Of a stretch of DNA of 64,000 nucleotides, positions 53,303 to 62,406 are shown in pieces. A model generated the notes under the pieces. It searched no databases and was not told where the DNA came from. It was given only the letters and a program-made list of their open reading frames with translations. Numbering within the stretch: position 1 is the stretch's first letter; every line of letters starts with the position of its first letter. The DNA lies in assembly GCF_042676985.1 (NCBI RefSeq), contig NZ_JBHTIK010000002.1, positions 677,919 through 741,918 on the forward strand, read 5' to 3'. The position numbers and the translations under genes were made by a program. This DNA comes from Sphingosinicella xenopeptidilytica. GTDB taxonomy: Bacteria; Pseudomonadota; Alphaproteobacteria; Sphingomonadales; Sphingomonadaceae.

Positions 53303-53845
53303 ATGTTCAATATACGATACTGCGCAAAGGTTTCAGGCATACTTTGTTTTGTGAGCACTGCATCTTACGCAGATATAACCGGAAGCATAGATGCAACGAT
53401 TACATTGACGACTGGTTGTGTCGTCAATGCGCAAAGTGCCGACGATGGCAGTGCCTCAGTGGATTTTGGTGAAATCGACTTCGGCAGCCACAATACACTG
53501 TTTACACAGGCCGATGGTGAAGTGACGGGCACCGGGGCCGGCATTGCCGTACAGTGCAGCCCCGGCGTCTCACCCGTCCTCGTTTTCAATGCCGGCCAGA
53601 ACGATGGATCCGGATCGGGCGGTGGCAATCGCGCGATGGAGCATACTGTCACCGCCGGTCAGTATGTGACCTACAGCCTGTTTTCGGACGCAGGCCGTTC
53701 CACCGTGATTCCCATCGGCGGAAACATCGCGCTGGCGACCGATGGCAGCGCGCAGGTCGTTCCCGTCTATGGACGCGCCTACGGAGCCACGGGCCTGATC
53801 GCGGGCACCTACACCGATGTCATAACAGTGGTTCTGGAACTCTAG
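53303..53845 (+). CDS. Csu-type pilin, spore coat U (SCPU) domain protein
   Basis: 180 aa, probable major pilin. Signal peptide ends at CFVSTASYA (about residue 24). The mature protein is one SCPU domain: two conserved cysteines in TTGCVVNA and VQCSPG that should form the disulfide of the incomplete Ig fold, VDFGEIDFGS between them, and the C-terminal G strand block AGTYTDVITVVLEL. Like other chaperone-usher subunits it should be completed by donor strand exchange. It is first in the five-gene operon, 27 bp before the next pilin. Confidence 0.87.
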   Translation: MFNIRYCAKVSGILCFVSTASYADITGSIDATITLTTGCVVNAQSADDGSASVDFGEIDFGSHNTLFTQADGEVTGTGAGIAVQCSPGVSPVLVFNAGQNDGSGSGGGNRAMEHTVTAGQYVTYSLFSDAGRSTVIPIGGNIALATDGSAQVVPVYGRAYGATGLIAGTYTDVITVVLEL

Positions 53846-53872
53846 CGAGAGCACGGGGGCGGGGGCCACGCC

Positions 53873-54412
53873 ATGAGAGCGCTCGGACGGGTCGCCGTAT
53901 GCGGCCTCCTGCCGATGCTGGTGTCCACGCCCTTCGCGGCCCGCGCGGCAACCGGTGCCAGCTTCCAGGTTTCCGCGACCATCGAACCCGGTTGCCTTGT
54001 CGACGGTCTTGGCACGAGCGGAAATGCCGGCGTCATCGGCACGCTCGATTTCGGAACAGACTCGGCGCTTTCCACCGCGACACATACCGCGAGCGTCGCG
54101 ACCACACAGGCCATAACGCTGCGCTGCACGCCGGGCGTCGCGCTCGCCATGAGCATCGACGGCGGAGACCATGCGGCGGGATCCACGCGGCATCTTCAAC
54201 GCGGGGCGAATCCGGCCGAGCAAATCGCTTACAGCGTCTGCGGGGATGCTGCGTGCACGGCACCGATCGCGATCGGGGGCAGCGTCGGCATTACGGTCAC
54301 GGCTGCAAACATGAACGACATCCGCCTGCCAGTTTTCGGCCGGCTGACGCTACCCGGCGGTCTGCCCGCCGGCACCTATTCGGATGTGCTTACGGTGACG
54401 CTCACCTGGTGA
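53873..54412 (+). CDS. Second Csu-type pilin, SCPU domain protein
   Basis: 179 aa. Signal peptide (about residues 1-24, ending ARAATGA), then one SCPU domain with EPGCLVDGLG and LRCTPGVAL cysteines. A second cysteine pair in CGDAACTAPIAIGG follows, and the domain ends in AGTYSDVLTVTLTW. The extra disulfide distinguishes it from the first pilin. It is probably a minor or adaptor subunit (CsuA or CsuB position in Acinetobacter csu). 24 bp before the chaperone gene. Confidence 0.87.
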   Translation: MRALGRVAVCGLLPMLVSTPFAARAATGASFQVSATIEPGCLVDGLGTSGNAGVIGTLDFGTDSALSTATHTASVATTQAITLRCTPGVALAMSIDGGDHAAGSTRHLQRGANPAEQIAYSVCGDAACTAPIAIGGSVGITVTAANMNDIRLPVFGRLTLPGGLPAGTYSDVLTVTLTW

Positions 54413-54436
54413 AGAGCGAGTTTTAGGGGGACGAAC

Positions 54437-55201
54437 ATGAGGACCTGGGCATATGCGGCAACCGCCGCCCTCTTGGCGTATCTGCCTCCGGCTGCGACTG
54501 CGCAGCCTGCGGGGTCGGTACTGATCTGGCCGGTGGATCCCGTCATCAAGGCCGGCCGCAGCGCCGCCGCGCTGTGGCTTGAAAATCCCGGCACTGCACC
54601 CATTCTGCTGCAGGTTCGCATCTTCGCATGGGCGCAGCCGGACGGCGAAAACGCGTACGCCCGTCAGAACGATGTGGTCGGTACACCGCCGATGGTCCGG
54701 ATCGAACCCGGCAAGCGGCAGCTCGTGCGTCTGACACGCACGGCCGCCGCCGTCGCGAACCGCGAGCTGGCCTACCGCGTCATCATCGATGAGATTCCGG
54801 TTGCGGATGCCATGCAGCCCGCACAGGCCGGCGCCTCGGTGCGTTTCCGTATGCGTTATTCCCTGCCGCTGTTCACTTACGGAGACGGTGCGGAACCCGC
54901 CGTTGGCAAAACCGATAAAAAACGTAGCCCGCAAGTGCCGCCGCTGCGCTGGCGGACAGCAGAAGCCAACGGCAAGACGTTTCTGGAGGTTCGGAACGAC
55001 GGCAATGTTCATGCCCGGCTCGTCGATGTCGGCTTTACATCAGGCGGACACGCTCAACCTCTGACGCCAGGTCTTCTCGGTTATGTACTGCCGGGCGCGC
55101 TGGCCCGCTGGCCCTTGCCGGAGAGTATTTCCTCACAGGGGACGCTGATCGCCACCGTCAACGGCACGCCGGGCGTGCAATTCCATCCGATGGCGCAGTG
55201 A
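54437..55201 (+). CDS. Csu-type periplasmic pilus chaperone
   Basis: 254 aa, two-Ig-domain PapD-like chaperone of the archaic class. Signal peptide (MRTWAYAATAALLAYLPPAATA). The subunit-binding edge shows GSVLIWPVDPVIKAG and the G1 strand region EPGKRQLVRLTR. The second domain has the FRMRYSLPLFTYGDG and EVRNDGNVHARLVDV blocks. GGGGGA is 6 bp before the ATG. It folds and caps subunits before delivery to the usher encoded next. Confidence 0.88.
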   Translation: MRTWAYAATAALLAYLPPAATAQPAGSVLIWPVDPVIKAGRSAAALWLENPGTAPILLQVRIFAWAQPDGENAYARQNDVVGTPPMVRIEPGKRQLVRLTRTAAAVANRELAYRVIIDEIPVADAMQPAQAGASVRFRMRYSLPLFTYGDGAEPAVGKTDKKRSPQVPPLRWRTAEANGKTFLEVRNDGNVHARLVDVGFTSGGHAQPLTPGLLGYVLPGALARWPLPESISSQGTLIATVNGTPGVQFHPMAQ

Positions 55202-55260
55202 ACCCTGGCATGGGGCCGGCTGCGATATCCAGACGACATCGGCATGCGCGGTGATATGGC

Positions 55261-57588
55261 ATGCATGTCGCACGCCCCTCGCGCATGGCATCCTACGCCG
55301 GATGGTGCTTGCTCGTGACGACCGCCAGCCCAGCTCTGGCTGCATCAAGCGAATATGATGTGCTGCCGCCCCCCGTACCTTCCGCAACGCTCGAAGACGT
55401 GCCGCTTCAGCTTGAGCTCGTCATCAACGGCGCGGCAACGGGTGCGATCGTGCCTGTCCTGATGCGCGCTGACGGTCCTGTCGTACAGGGTGCCGATCTC
55501 AAGCGTGCCGATCTCCCCATCGACGGAGACGAAACCCGGCTGATCGCGCTGAGCGCGATACCGGAGGTCGACGCGGAATATGACGCCGCCAATCAGCGCC
55601 TTGCGCTTTCCGTGCCGCCGGAGTGGCTGCCGCGCCAGCGCCTGGGCGTGACCGAGATATCGGACGAGCCGGCGCGCAGCAGCCCTGGCGCCGTCTTCAA
55701 TTACGAGCTCTTCGTCAGCGATCCCGACGGGCGCAAGGCAACACTGTCGCTGTGGAACGAGGCGCGCGTGTTCGGACCCGCCGGGATCGCTTCCACCACC
55801 GGCGTCTGGCAGACCGGCAGCCATGGCACGCGCTTCACGCGCTACGACAGCCGCTGGACCCGATCGAACGAAGCGCGGATGGTCACCTGGGAAGCTGGCG
55901 ACCTCATCACACGCGGGCTGCCGTGGACGGGCGCGGTTCGGCTTGGCGGCGTTCAGGTGTCGCGCGATTTCGCGGTGCGACCCGATGTCGTCACCTATCC
56001 CCTGCCCGAGTTCGCCGGAGAGGCCGCGCTCCCGTCCACGGTCGAGCTGTTCATCAACGATCACCGCGCGGGCGGAGCCGCCATCGAGCCAGGTCCCTTC
56101 ACGATGTCGACGCGGCCGCAGATCAGCGGCGCGGGAGAAGCCAATCTCACGGTGACCGATGCGCTTGGAAGGCGGGTGACGACGACGCTGCCGTTCTATG
56201 TCTCCAGCGCGCTGCTGCGTCCGGGGCTCACCGACTATGCGGTCTCCGGCGGTCTGCTTCGGCGCAACTACGGCACGCGCAACTTCGACTACGGCGAAGC
56301 CGCGGCCAGCGCTTCGCTTCGGCGCGGCATTACCGATGCGGTCACGCTGGAAGCGCATGCCGAAGCTTCGGAGCATGTCGTGCTCGGCGGCATCGGCGGC
56401 GTGTTCGGCGTCGGCAACGCCGGGATCGTGTCAGCCTCCTACAGCCATAGCGGTCATCACGGCATGGAAGGCGGGCAGGTCTCGGTGGGCTACGCGTATC
56501 AGGCTCGCCGCTTTTCCCTGTCCGCGAACCATATCCGCCGCGATATCGATTTCGCGGACATTGCCATCGAGGGCCATATGGCTGCCTGGCGGCGGCTCAG
56601 TTCCGTTACCGCCAGTGTTTCCACCGGCCGTTATGGCAATCTTGGCGCAGCCTGGTTCGAGACGCGGGACAGCAAAGGCGACAAGGCCCGGCTCGCGACA
56701 GCCTCCTGGGCCCTGCCGCTCGGGCGTCTCGCCCGCCTCTACATGTCGGCGAGCCGTGAGTTCGAGGACAAGACCTGGTCGGCATCGACGAGTCTTTCGA
56801 TTCCGTTCGGCGGCGACGGCGGCATGGCGAGCAGCGGCTATGTGCGGGAAACGGACGGCAGCAACAGCTGGCGTGCGGACTATTCGCGCGCCGTGCCGAG
56901 CGAAGGCGGCCTCGGCTTCAGCATGGGCGCGGCGCGCTATCGCGGCACCGATCTTTATGCGCAGGGCGACTTCACATGGCGCGGCCCGAATGTCGAGGTT
57001 CGCGGCGGCGCCTATGGCAGCGCGCGCGGCGTGACCCGCTGGGCGGGGGCAAGCGGCTCGCTGGTGATGATGGACAACGCCGTGTTCGCCGCCAACCGCA
57101 TTGCCGACGCCTTCGTTCTCGTGAGCACTGGCGAACCCAACATCCCCGTCCGCTATGAGAACCAGCGCGTCGGCCGCAGCAACGGCAAAGGCCATCTTCT
57201 GGTGCCGTGGGCGACCAGCTATTACCGCGCCAAATACGAGATCGACCCGCTCGGACTGCCGCCTTCGATCGAAACGCCGGTGGTCGAGCAGCGCATCGCC
57301 GTGACGCGCGGCAGCGGCTACCTGCTCGCCTTCCCGGTGAAGAGGTTAGTGGCGGCGCGGATCACCCTGCGGGATTCTTCGGGCGCGCCGCTCCCTGTCG
57401 GTTCGGCGGTCGCCGTCAACGGCATGCCGGGCGCCTATGTGGGCTGGGACGGCTTCCTGTATCTGGAAACGCTTGCGCCGCGGAACCGGTTGTCCGTGAG
57501 ATTGCCCGACGACAGCATTTGCACGGCCACGTTCGCGGCAGAGAATGCCGAAGGCGTGATCGATGCGGGAACCCTGACATGCCAATAG
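55261..57588 (+). CDS. Csu-type outer-membrane usher
   Basis: 775 aa, outer-membrane pore that assembles and extrudes the pilus. ATG at 55261; Met9 (55285) is an alternative that sits closer to the hydrophobic signal core (YAGWCLLVTTASPALA). N-terminal domain (LQLELVINGAATGAIVPVLM), plug and barrel region with many alternating strands (LRRNYGTRNFDYGEAAASASLRRG-type), and C-terminal beta domains (GLPPSIETPVVEQRIAVTRGSG, VGWDGFLYLETLAPRN). Size and motifs fit the archaic (sigma-type) ushers such as CsuD. The tip gene starts inside its last four codons. Confidence 0.88.
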   Translation: MHVARPSRMASYAGWCLLVTTASPALAASSEYDVLPPPVPSATLEDVPLQLELVINGAATGAIVPVLMRADGPVVQGADLKRADLPIDGDETRLIALSAIPEVDAEYDAANQRLALSVPPEWLPRQRLGVTEISDEPARSSPGAVFNYELFVSDPDGRKATLSLWNEARVFGPAGIASTTGVWQTGSHGTRFTRYDSRWTRSNEARMVTWEAGDLITRGLPWTGAVRLGGVQVSRDFAVRPDVVTYPLPEFAGEAALPSTVELFINDHRAGGAAIEPGPFTMSTRPQISGAGEANLTVTDALGRRVTTTLPFYVSSALLRPGLTDYAVSGGLLRRNYGTRNFDYGEAAASASLRRGITDAVTLEAHAEASEHVVLGGIGGVFGVGNAGIVSASYSHSGHHGMEGGQVSVGYAYQARRFSLSANHIRRDIDFADIAIEGHMAAWRRLSSVTASVSTGRYGNLGAAWFETRDSKGDKARLATASWALPLGRLARLYMSASREFEDKTWSASTSLSIPFGGDGGMASSGYVRETDGSNSWRADYSRAVPSEGGLGFSMGAARYRGTDLYAQGDFTWRGPNVEVRGGAYGSARGVTRWAGASGSLVMMDNAVFAANRIADAFVLVSTGEPNIPVRYENQRVGRSNGKGHLLVPWATSYYRAKYEIDPLGLPPSIETPVVEQRIAVTRGSGYLLAFPVKRLVAARITLRDSSGAPLPVGSAVAVNGMPGAYVGWDGFLYLETLAPRNRLSVRLPDDSICTATFAAENAEGVIDAGTLTCQ

Positions 57589-58586
57589 CCAAATGCCTCG
57601 CGCTCACGCTGCTTCCCGCCGCCTTCTGCTGGTCCTCGGCGGCCGCCGCGCAGACATTTGGATCCTGCTCGGTCGGGACGGCCAGCACCGATCTTGGCAG
57701 TGAATCCTCGTTCGTCGTCGGCACGACCAGCCAATCCGGAAGCGGCGGCAGCGGCATGGCATGCGGCGCGATTTCGCTGATCACCACCTCCTATCTCAAA
57801 CTGCGCGTTGAAAGTTCGAGCTTCCTGCTGACCAGCCCCGGCGGCCAGACGATTCCTTTCGTAATGTCGGGCACGGCGGGCGGCGCGGCCATCGGCGCCG
57901 GCGCCGAATTCGATTTCTCTGGATTCGACCTGCTCAATCTCTTTTCCGGCCCCGGCGGCGCGGTCCCTGTCTATTTCCGTACCACGCCGACCACCGGCCT
58001 CGCGGCGGGCAGTTACACCGGTTCCGTCTCGCTGCGCTGGTACTTCTCGGTCTGTACGCTGGGCGTTGTCGCTTGCCTTGCCTATTCGGACAGCCCGGGC
58101 GCGACACGCAACATCTTTGGTGTCCTCACCAACTGGGGCACTGGCGTACCCGTCACCATCAACGTGTCGCTCACCGTCGAGAACGACTGCATCATCACCG
58201 CCCCCGATCTCGCGTTCGGCGCCGCACCGCTGGCGGGCACGTTCAATCCCGTGACGCGCACTATCTCGATCCGCTGCAGCGCCGGCGCGGCCTATACGGT
58301 CGGCCTCGACAACGGCACCAACGCCAGCGGGAGCACGCGCCGCATGCGCCGCGCGGCCACCAGTGACTATCTCGCCTATGACATCTACCGCGATACGGCC
58401 TCGACGGATCGTTGGGGCAGCATCGGCGCTGAACGCCGCAGCAGCGCAGGTGCGGACAACAACCCCGGTCTCTATGATGGCAGTACGCTGCAGGGTTTCA
58501 CCTACCGTGCCGTCATCGATCCCGCCCAGCCGACGCCGCCCGCCGGAACCTATACGGACACGATCATCCTTGATGTGACCTTCTGA
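57579..58586 (+). CDS. Csu-type two-domain tip adhesin/pilin
   Basis: 335 aa from the ATG at 57579, overlapping the usher stop by 10 bp; the open frame further upstream is out-of-frame usher. Signal peptide (PIAKCLALTLLPAAFCWSSAAAA). It has an N-terminal SCPU-like domain (about residues 24-190, with GSCSVGTASTDLG) and a C-terminal SCPU domain (about 195-335, with ENDCIITAPDLAFGA, IRCSAG and AGTYTDTIILDVTF). The two-domain layout is that of CsuE, the tip adhesin whose N-terminal domain binds hydrophobic surfaces. It ends the operon, and no clear terminator was seen before traA. Confidence 0.87.
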   Translation: MPIAKCLALTLLPAAFCWSSAAAAQTFGSCSVGTASTDLGSESSFVVGTTSQSGSGGSGMACGAISLITTSYLKLRVESSSFLLTSPGGQTIPFVMSGTAGGAAIGAGAEFDFSGFDLLNLFSGPGGAVPVYFRTTPTTGLAAGSYTGSVSLRWYFSVCTLGVVACLAYSDSPGATRNIFGVLTNWGTGVPVTINVSLTVENDCIITAPDLAFGAAPLAGTFNPVTRTISIRCSAGAAYTVGLDNGTNASGSTRRMRRAATSDYLAYDIYRDTASTDRWGSIGAERRSSAGADNNPGLYDGSTLQGFTYRAVIDPAQPTPPAGTYTDTIILDVTF

Positions 58587-58654
58587 CGAAATCGCTAGCG
58601 TTCTCCGTTCAGCGGGTGACGCATCCTCAAGGTCTCGCTCGCTTACCTGTGAGC

Positions 58655-61516
58655 CTACCGCTCCAGCCCCCGTCCTCGTTCCAGCCCGAACCAGTGTGAG
58701 AGTTCCCTGGAGAGTTCACGTTCGAACGGCAGGAACAATCCGAGTTCGCGGGCGCGTGGCCGAAGGAGCGATTCCATCTGCGCGTCGCGCTCGAGACTCT
58801 TCGCGAGTCCGACCATGCCGGCGTTGATCTTCGGGAGCTTGTGCTCCTCACCCCAGAACCTCGCATGCTCCTGCTGCTTCCTGAGCCGCGTCCATTCGGC
58901 GACGAACCGGTCGGCGCGGTACGCGGGGTCGCTGCGGACACGCGCGGCCTCGTCGAGGAGCGCGCGCGCCTGCCGCACGTCGCCGCGCGCCATGGTGTCG
59001 AGGAGCTTCAGGTCTGCGCGCCATGCATTGCGAAGGTCGCGCGCCGCGCCGGGGCGGATCGCATCGAGCGCGGCCTCGTCGCGGGCGTGCAGGACGCGCA
59101 GGGGTTCGCTCATCGGCACGCGCGCAAGCCCCATCTCACGGACCTTGTGCACCGTGCGCGCGTACTGCTCGACCGCCGGCTCGAGCTGCGGCTTCGGCGT
59201 CTGGATGGGGGTGCTTTTGAGCTGGAGCCCCTCGAACATGTCACGGACCTTGATGGCGATCTCTTTGGCGCGCTCCCGGAGCGTGATGCCCCGGCGCATG
59301 GCGAACGCTTCTGCCTTGTCTGCGACAGGCCCATAGTCGCCGACCATGTCCTTGCCGCGGTCGCGGCCGAGCGTGCGGATCAGCTGCGGCTCGTTCTTGA
59401 ACGTCTCCTTGCCGTAGTAGAGATCGGCGCGCTCTCTGTGGCGCGACAGCGCCACATAGGCGCCGTGCCGGTCCATGCCCTGCGTTGCGAGCACATAGGT
59501 CCGGTCGACCGTCACGCCCTGCGCTTTGTGGATCGTGGCGGCATAGCCATGATCGATGTCGGTATAGAGCTTCGTGTCGAACTGCAGGCTCCTGCCGTCA
59601 TCGAGCATCACCGCCATGCGCGCCTGGGTCACGTTCTCGACCCTGCCGAGCGAGCCGTTCTTGACGCCAAGGCTTTTCTCGTTCCGAAGGAACATCACCC
59701 GGTCGCCGCGCGCGAACGGCTTTGGGCCTTTGGTGGTCTCGACACGGACATCGTCGCCCAGCTGTTTGCCGAGCCGCAGGCGCTGGCGGGCGAGCGTGTT
59801 GAGCGATGCAACGTCGGCGCGCGTGTGCGCGAGGATCAGCCGGCTCTTCTGCGGCTGCGCCTTCCGGTCCTTGTCCCAGCGGTCGACGAGCTGTTTTTTC
59901 GCGTCTGCTTCGGTCGGCAATGCGTGGACACGGTCATGCTCCCTGAGCGCATGGACCGCCTCCGCCGTTCTGCCCGTCGCGAGCTGCCGCACGGCATCGC
60001 GTTGCCAGGCGTCGTGCTGACGGCGGATCTCGGTGACCTCGACGCCGCCATGGTGCTCATGGATGCTGCGGAACGCCGCGCCCGCCTCGATCGCCTGCAG
60101 CTGCTCGGGATCGCCCACCAGCACCACCTTCGCGCCGACCTCGCTGGCGTGGCTCATAACGCGTTCCATCTGCCGCGTACCGATCATCCCGGCCTCGTCG
60201 ATGACGAGCACATCGCGGGGTGTCAGACGATCGGCGCCGTTCGCCCAGCTGTGCTCCTGCGCCGCGATCGTTCGCGATGCGATACGCGACCCACTTTCGA
60301 GGTTCTCGGCAGCGATGCCGGAGAGCGCGAGACCGCGCACGCGGTAGCCGGCATCTTCCCAGGCTTCGCGCGCCACGCCGAGCAGCGCGGACTTCCCCGT
60401 TCCGGCGTAGCCGACAATGATGCCAAGGCCTTTGGGCTCGGTGGCATGGTCGAGCGCTGCGCGCTGCTCGGACGAGAGCACGAGGCCATGCCGCGCGGCG
60501 CGCGCCACGGCATGGTCGCGGAACAGGTCGCGGACATTATGCTTCTGCTGTTCGTGCAGGCGCTCTGTGGCCTGTTCGAGCCGCTGCTCGGTCTGCAGCA
60601 TCGCACGGGATGTGAACCGCTCCTGCTCGCGCCCGTCCTTGCCAAGCGCGATCAGCTCGGGCGAGGCTTCCACGGTGGCGAGCACATGGTCGAACTGGTC
60701 CTTGCCGTCGCTATGCCGGTGCACGAACATCGCAAGCTCGCGCCGCGTGAACGTCGATTGCTGGTGGGTCAGCGCATCGAGCGCCACCTCGGGGCTTGCG
60801 AGGATACGCTCGCCGTTCGCGCGCGCGATGGCGCGGTGCTCGTCGAGCCGCTCGCCGGTGAGGCCGACGTCCGCCATGCGCGATGCCGCCGGGCCGATCT
60901 TGTTCTGGGGCTCGAGGTCGATGCCCTGCGCCTCGAGGCTGCGGTGATCGACGGTGACGTCGATGTCGCGCTCGGCGAGCGCGCGGTTCACATGCTGCGC
61001 CCAGGCTTCGCGCCAGTGTTCGAGGAGCCGCGTGCTGTTCCAATCGCGCACCTTCGCGCCGAAGCCGTCCGCGTCCACTTCTCGCATCGTCAGCATGACA
61101 TGGGCATGGGGCTTTGCCATCCCATCGGCGCCGATGTCCCAGTGGACATTGAGATCGGCGCACATGCCGCGATCGACGAACTCACGGGCGACGAAGTCGC
61201 GCGCCACGGTAATCGCGTCTGCCTGTTCCAGTTCCCTTGGCAGCGCGAACTCGACCTCGCGCGCGAGCTGTGCGTCCTTGCGCACCTCTGCGGCCTCGAC
61301 GCTGTTCCAGAGCACTTCGCGGTCACGCAGCGGCTCGGGGGCGTTCTCCGGCAGCATCACTTCGGAGTGGATGACCCCGGCCTTGTTGGTGAAGTCGTGA
61401 TGGCGATCGAGGCGCTGGTCGTGCAGTCGCGAGGCTGAGCGGTATGCCGCGGACGCAAGCGCGCTCGCGCCGGTGCTCCGGCTGATGACCTTCGCGCTGA
61501 AGTGATAGATCGCCAT
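58655..61516 (-). CDS. traA: Ti-type conjugative relaxase/helicase TraA (MOBQ)
   Basis: 953 aa from the ATG at 61516 (MAIYHFSAKVISRSTGASAL), which replaces an unsupported start at 61576. The N-terminal MobA/MobL relaxase has candidate catalytic Tyr25 (AAYRSASRL), His125 and the metal-binding HxH at 137-139 (KPHAHVMLTMRE). A RecD-like helicase/TraA domain carries Walker A GYAGTGKS (369-376), Walker B VIDEAG (438-443) and GYAATIHKAQGVTVDRTYV. The C-terminal coiled region is shorter than in pTi TraA (about 1100 aa). It should nick oriT, pilot the strand and unwind DNA. It is transcribed away from traC/traD with oriT between, as in Ti plasmids. Confidence 0.92.
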   Translation of the reverse strand: MAIYHFSAKVISRSTGASALASAAYRSASRLHDQRLDRHHDFTNKAGVIHSEVMLPENAPEPLRDREVLWNSVEAAEVRKDAQLAREVEFALPRELEQADAITVARDFVAREFVDRGMCADLNVHWDIGADGMAKPHAHVMLTMREVDADGFGAKVRDWNSTRLLEHWREAWAQHVNRALAERDIDVTVDHRSLEAQGIDLEPQNKIGPAASRMADVGLTGERLDEHRAIARANGERILASPEVALDALTHQQSTFTRRELAMFVHRHSDGKDQFDHVLATVEASPELIALGKDGREQERFTSRAMLQTEQRLEQATERLHEQQKHNVRDLFRDHAVARAARHGLVLSSEQRAALDHATEPKGLGIIVGYAGTGKSALLGVAREAWEDAGYRVRGLALSGIAAENLESGSRIASRTIAAQEHSWANGADRLTPRDVLVIDEAGMIGTRQMERVMSHASEVGAKVVLVGDPEQLQAIEAGAAFRSIHEHHGGVEVTEIRRQHDAWQRDAVRQLATGRTAEAVHALREHDRVHALPTEADAKKQLVDRWDKDRKAQPQKSRLILAHTRADVASLNTLARQRLRLGKQLGDDVRVETTKGPKPFARGDRVMFLRNEKSLGVKNGSLGRVENVTQARMAVMLDDGRSLQFDTKLYTDIDHGYAATIHKAQGVTVDRTYVLATQGMDRHGAYVALSRHRERADLYYGKETFKNEPQLIRTLGRDRGKDMVGDYGPVADKAEAFAMRRGITLRERAKEIAIKVRDMFEGLQLKSTPIQTPKPQLEPAVEQYARTVHKVREMGLARVPMSEPLRVLHARDEAALDAIRPGAARDLRNAWRADLKLLDTMARGDVRQARALLDEAARVRSDPAYRADRFVAEWTRLRKQQEHARFWGEEHKLPKINAGMVGLAKSLERDAQMESLLRPRARELGLFLPFERELSRELSHWFGLERGRGLER

Positions 61517-61545
61517 GAGGGCTATCCATCTACACCCCGAAAGCC

Positions 61546-61576
61546 ACGTCGGCACGACGTATAAGCGCGCCCTCAC
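61546..61576 (+). other. Putative oriT: inverted repeat plus MOBQ nic core
   Basis: Perfect inverted repeat ACGTCG (61546-61551) - GCA - CGACGT (61555-61560) followed one base later by TAAGCGCGCCCT (61562-61573). The latter matches the RSF1010/MOBQ nic core TAAGTGCGCCCT, recalled from memory, at 11 of 12 positions. The repeat-then-nic geometry is that of MOBQ origins. By analogy the nick would fall after T61573. It lies 30-57 bp before the traA ATG and about 115 bp before traC, the expected place. Confidence 0.75.
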
Positions 61577-61691
61577 AAGATCGAATCTCGCGAGGGACCG
61601 GGTGGTCTCACACAGGTTCGGGCTCTTTACGGGAAGCGCAAACGACTCGTAGCCTCGGGCAAATCACCGCAGAATCGAAGGGACACATCCC

Positions 61692-62012
61692 ATGCGCAGA
61701 CCCCGTGACTATGATGCCGAGATGAAGCTGCTCGCCGACAAGGTGAAAGCGCTTCAGGACCGGAAGCTTCGTGAGCTTGGGCAGCTGGTCGCGGCGACCG
61801 GTGCCGATGCGCTTGGCATCGACGTGCTCGCGGGCGTGCTGGTCCATGCCGCCGCGACCACCGACATGGTGCAGAGGGAGGAATGGCGCAGGGCGGGTGC
61901 CGCGTTCTTTCTGCGCGGGAAACATGCAGACGGCGCTGCGAAGGACACTGTGCGCCGAGCACCGGCTCCGCGTTCTCAGGAGCCGGCTGCAGGCGCAGCG
62001 GGTGCGGGCTGA
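61692..62012 (+). CDS. traC: TraC-like conjugal transfer protein
   Basis: 106 aa. Charged N-terminal coiled coil (YDAEMKLLADKVKALQDRKLRELG), then a helical domain (LVAATGADALGIDVLAGVLVHAA) ending REEWRRAGAAFFLRG, and a variable Ala/Pro tail. Position (first gene divergent from traA across oriT) and build match TraC of Ti-type systems. Similar sphingomonad proteins are also labelled TraD, so the letter is uncertain. The family probably assists relaxosome formation. Confidence 0.72.
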   Translation: MRRPRDYDAEMKLLADKVKALQDRKLRELGQLVAATGADALGIDVLAGVLVHAAATTDMVQREEWRRAGAAFFLRGKHADGAAKDTVRRAPAPRSQEPAAGAAGAG

Positions 62013-62292
62013 TACGCGGGATTGGGTCGTGAAGCGCCGCGAGCGGACGCGCCGGCTCATTGAGCTCGGCGGGCTCATCGTCAAGGGCAGGCTCGACGTG
62101 CTCGTCGAAGATGACCGTGCGGCGATCTACGGCGCGCTGCTCGGGCTTGTGCAGCAGGCGGATGGCGAACGGCGCGATGAGGTCATTGCGCTGTGGCGGC
62201 GCAAGGGGAAACGGGCGTTCGAAGCGGAGCTCATCGAAACTGGGCGTCAAGTCCGTTTGTCGTCCTCTCAACCTGCACAAATTGCAATATAG
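61924..62292 (+). CDS. traD: TraD-like conjugal transfer protein
   Basis: 122 aa from the ATG at 61924, or 96 aa from the GTG at 62002 (VRADTRDWVVKRRERTRR), which would overlap traC by only 11 bp and may be the real start. The core RRERTRRLIELGGLIVKGRLD, then AIYGALLGLVQQADGERRDEVIALWRRKG, is that of small TraD proteins (PF06412 type, named from memory). The last residues (RQVRLSSSQPAQIAI) fall in a sequence of changing base composition and may derive from a junction. traG, normally next, is absent. Confidence 0.7.
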   Translation: MQTALRRTLCAEHRLRVLRSRLQAQRVRADTRDWVVKRRERTRRLIELGGLIVKGRLDVLVEDDRAAIYGALLGLVQQADGERRDEVIALWRRKGKRAFEAELIETGRQVRLSSSQPAQIAI

Positions 62293-62406
62293 GACACTGT
62301 CGTAATTGGACGTTCCATTGGAAAGGTGAAGAAAGTCAATTTAGAGCATGGATGAAGCTTGAGTATTCGATCAGAATTTGATCAATACCTAATTAGGAGC
62401 CCCAAT
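62293..62406. other. Low-GC junction after traD
   Basis: From about 62270 the base composition drops (many A/T triplets such as TTAGAGCATGGATGAAG and AATTTGATCAATACCTAATT) compared with traA-traD. Nothing recognisable of a coupling-protein gene remains. It is read as the edge of a different insertion or a deletion scar. Confidence 0.5.

Noticed and set aside
58841..61438. 865-codon plus-strand open frame
   Set aside because: Antisense to traA, which has all relaxase and helicase motifs.
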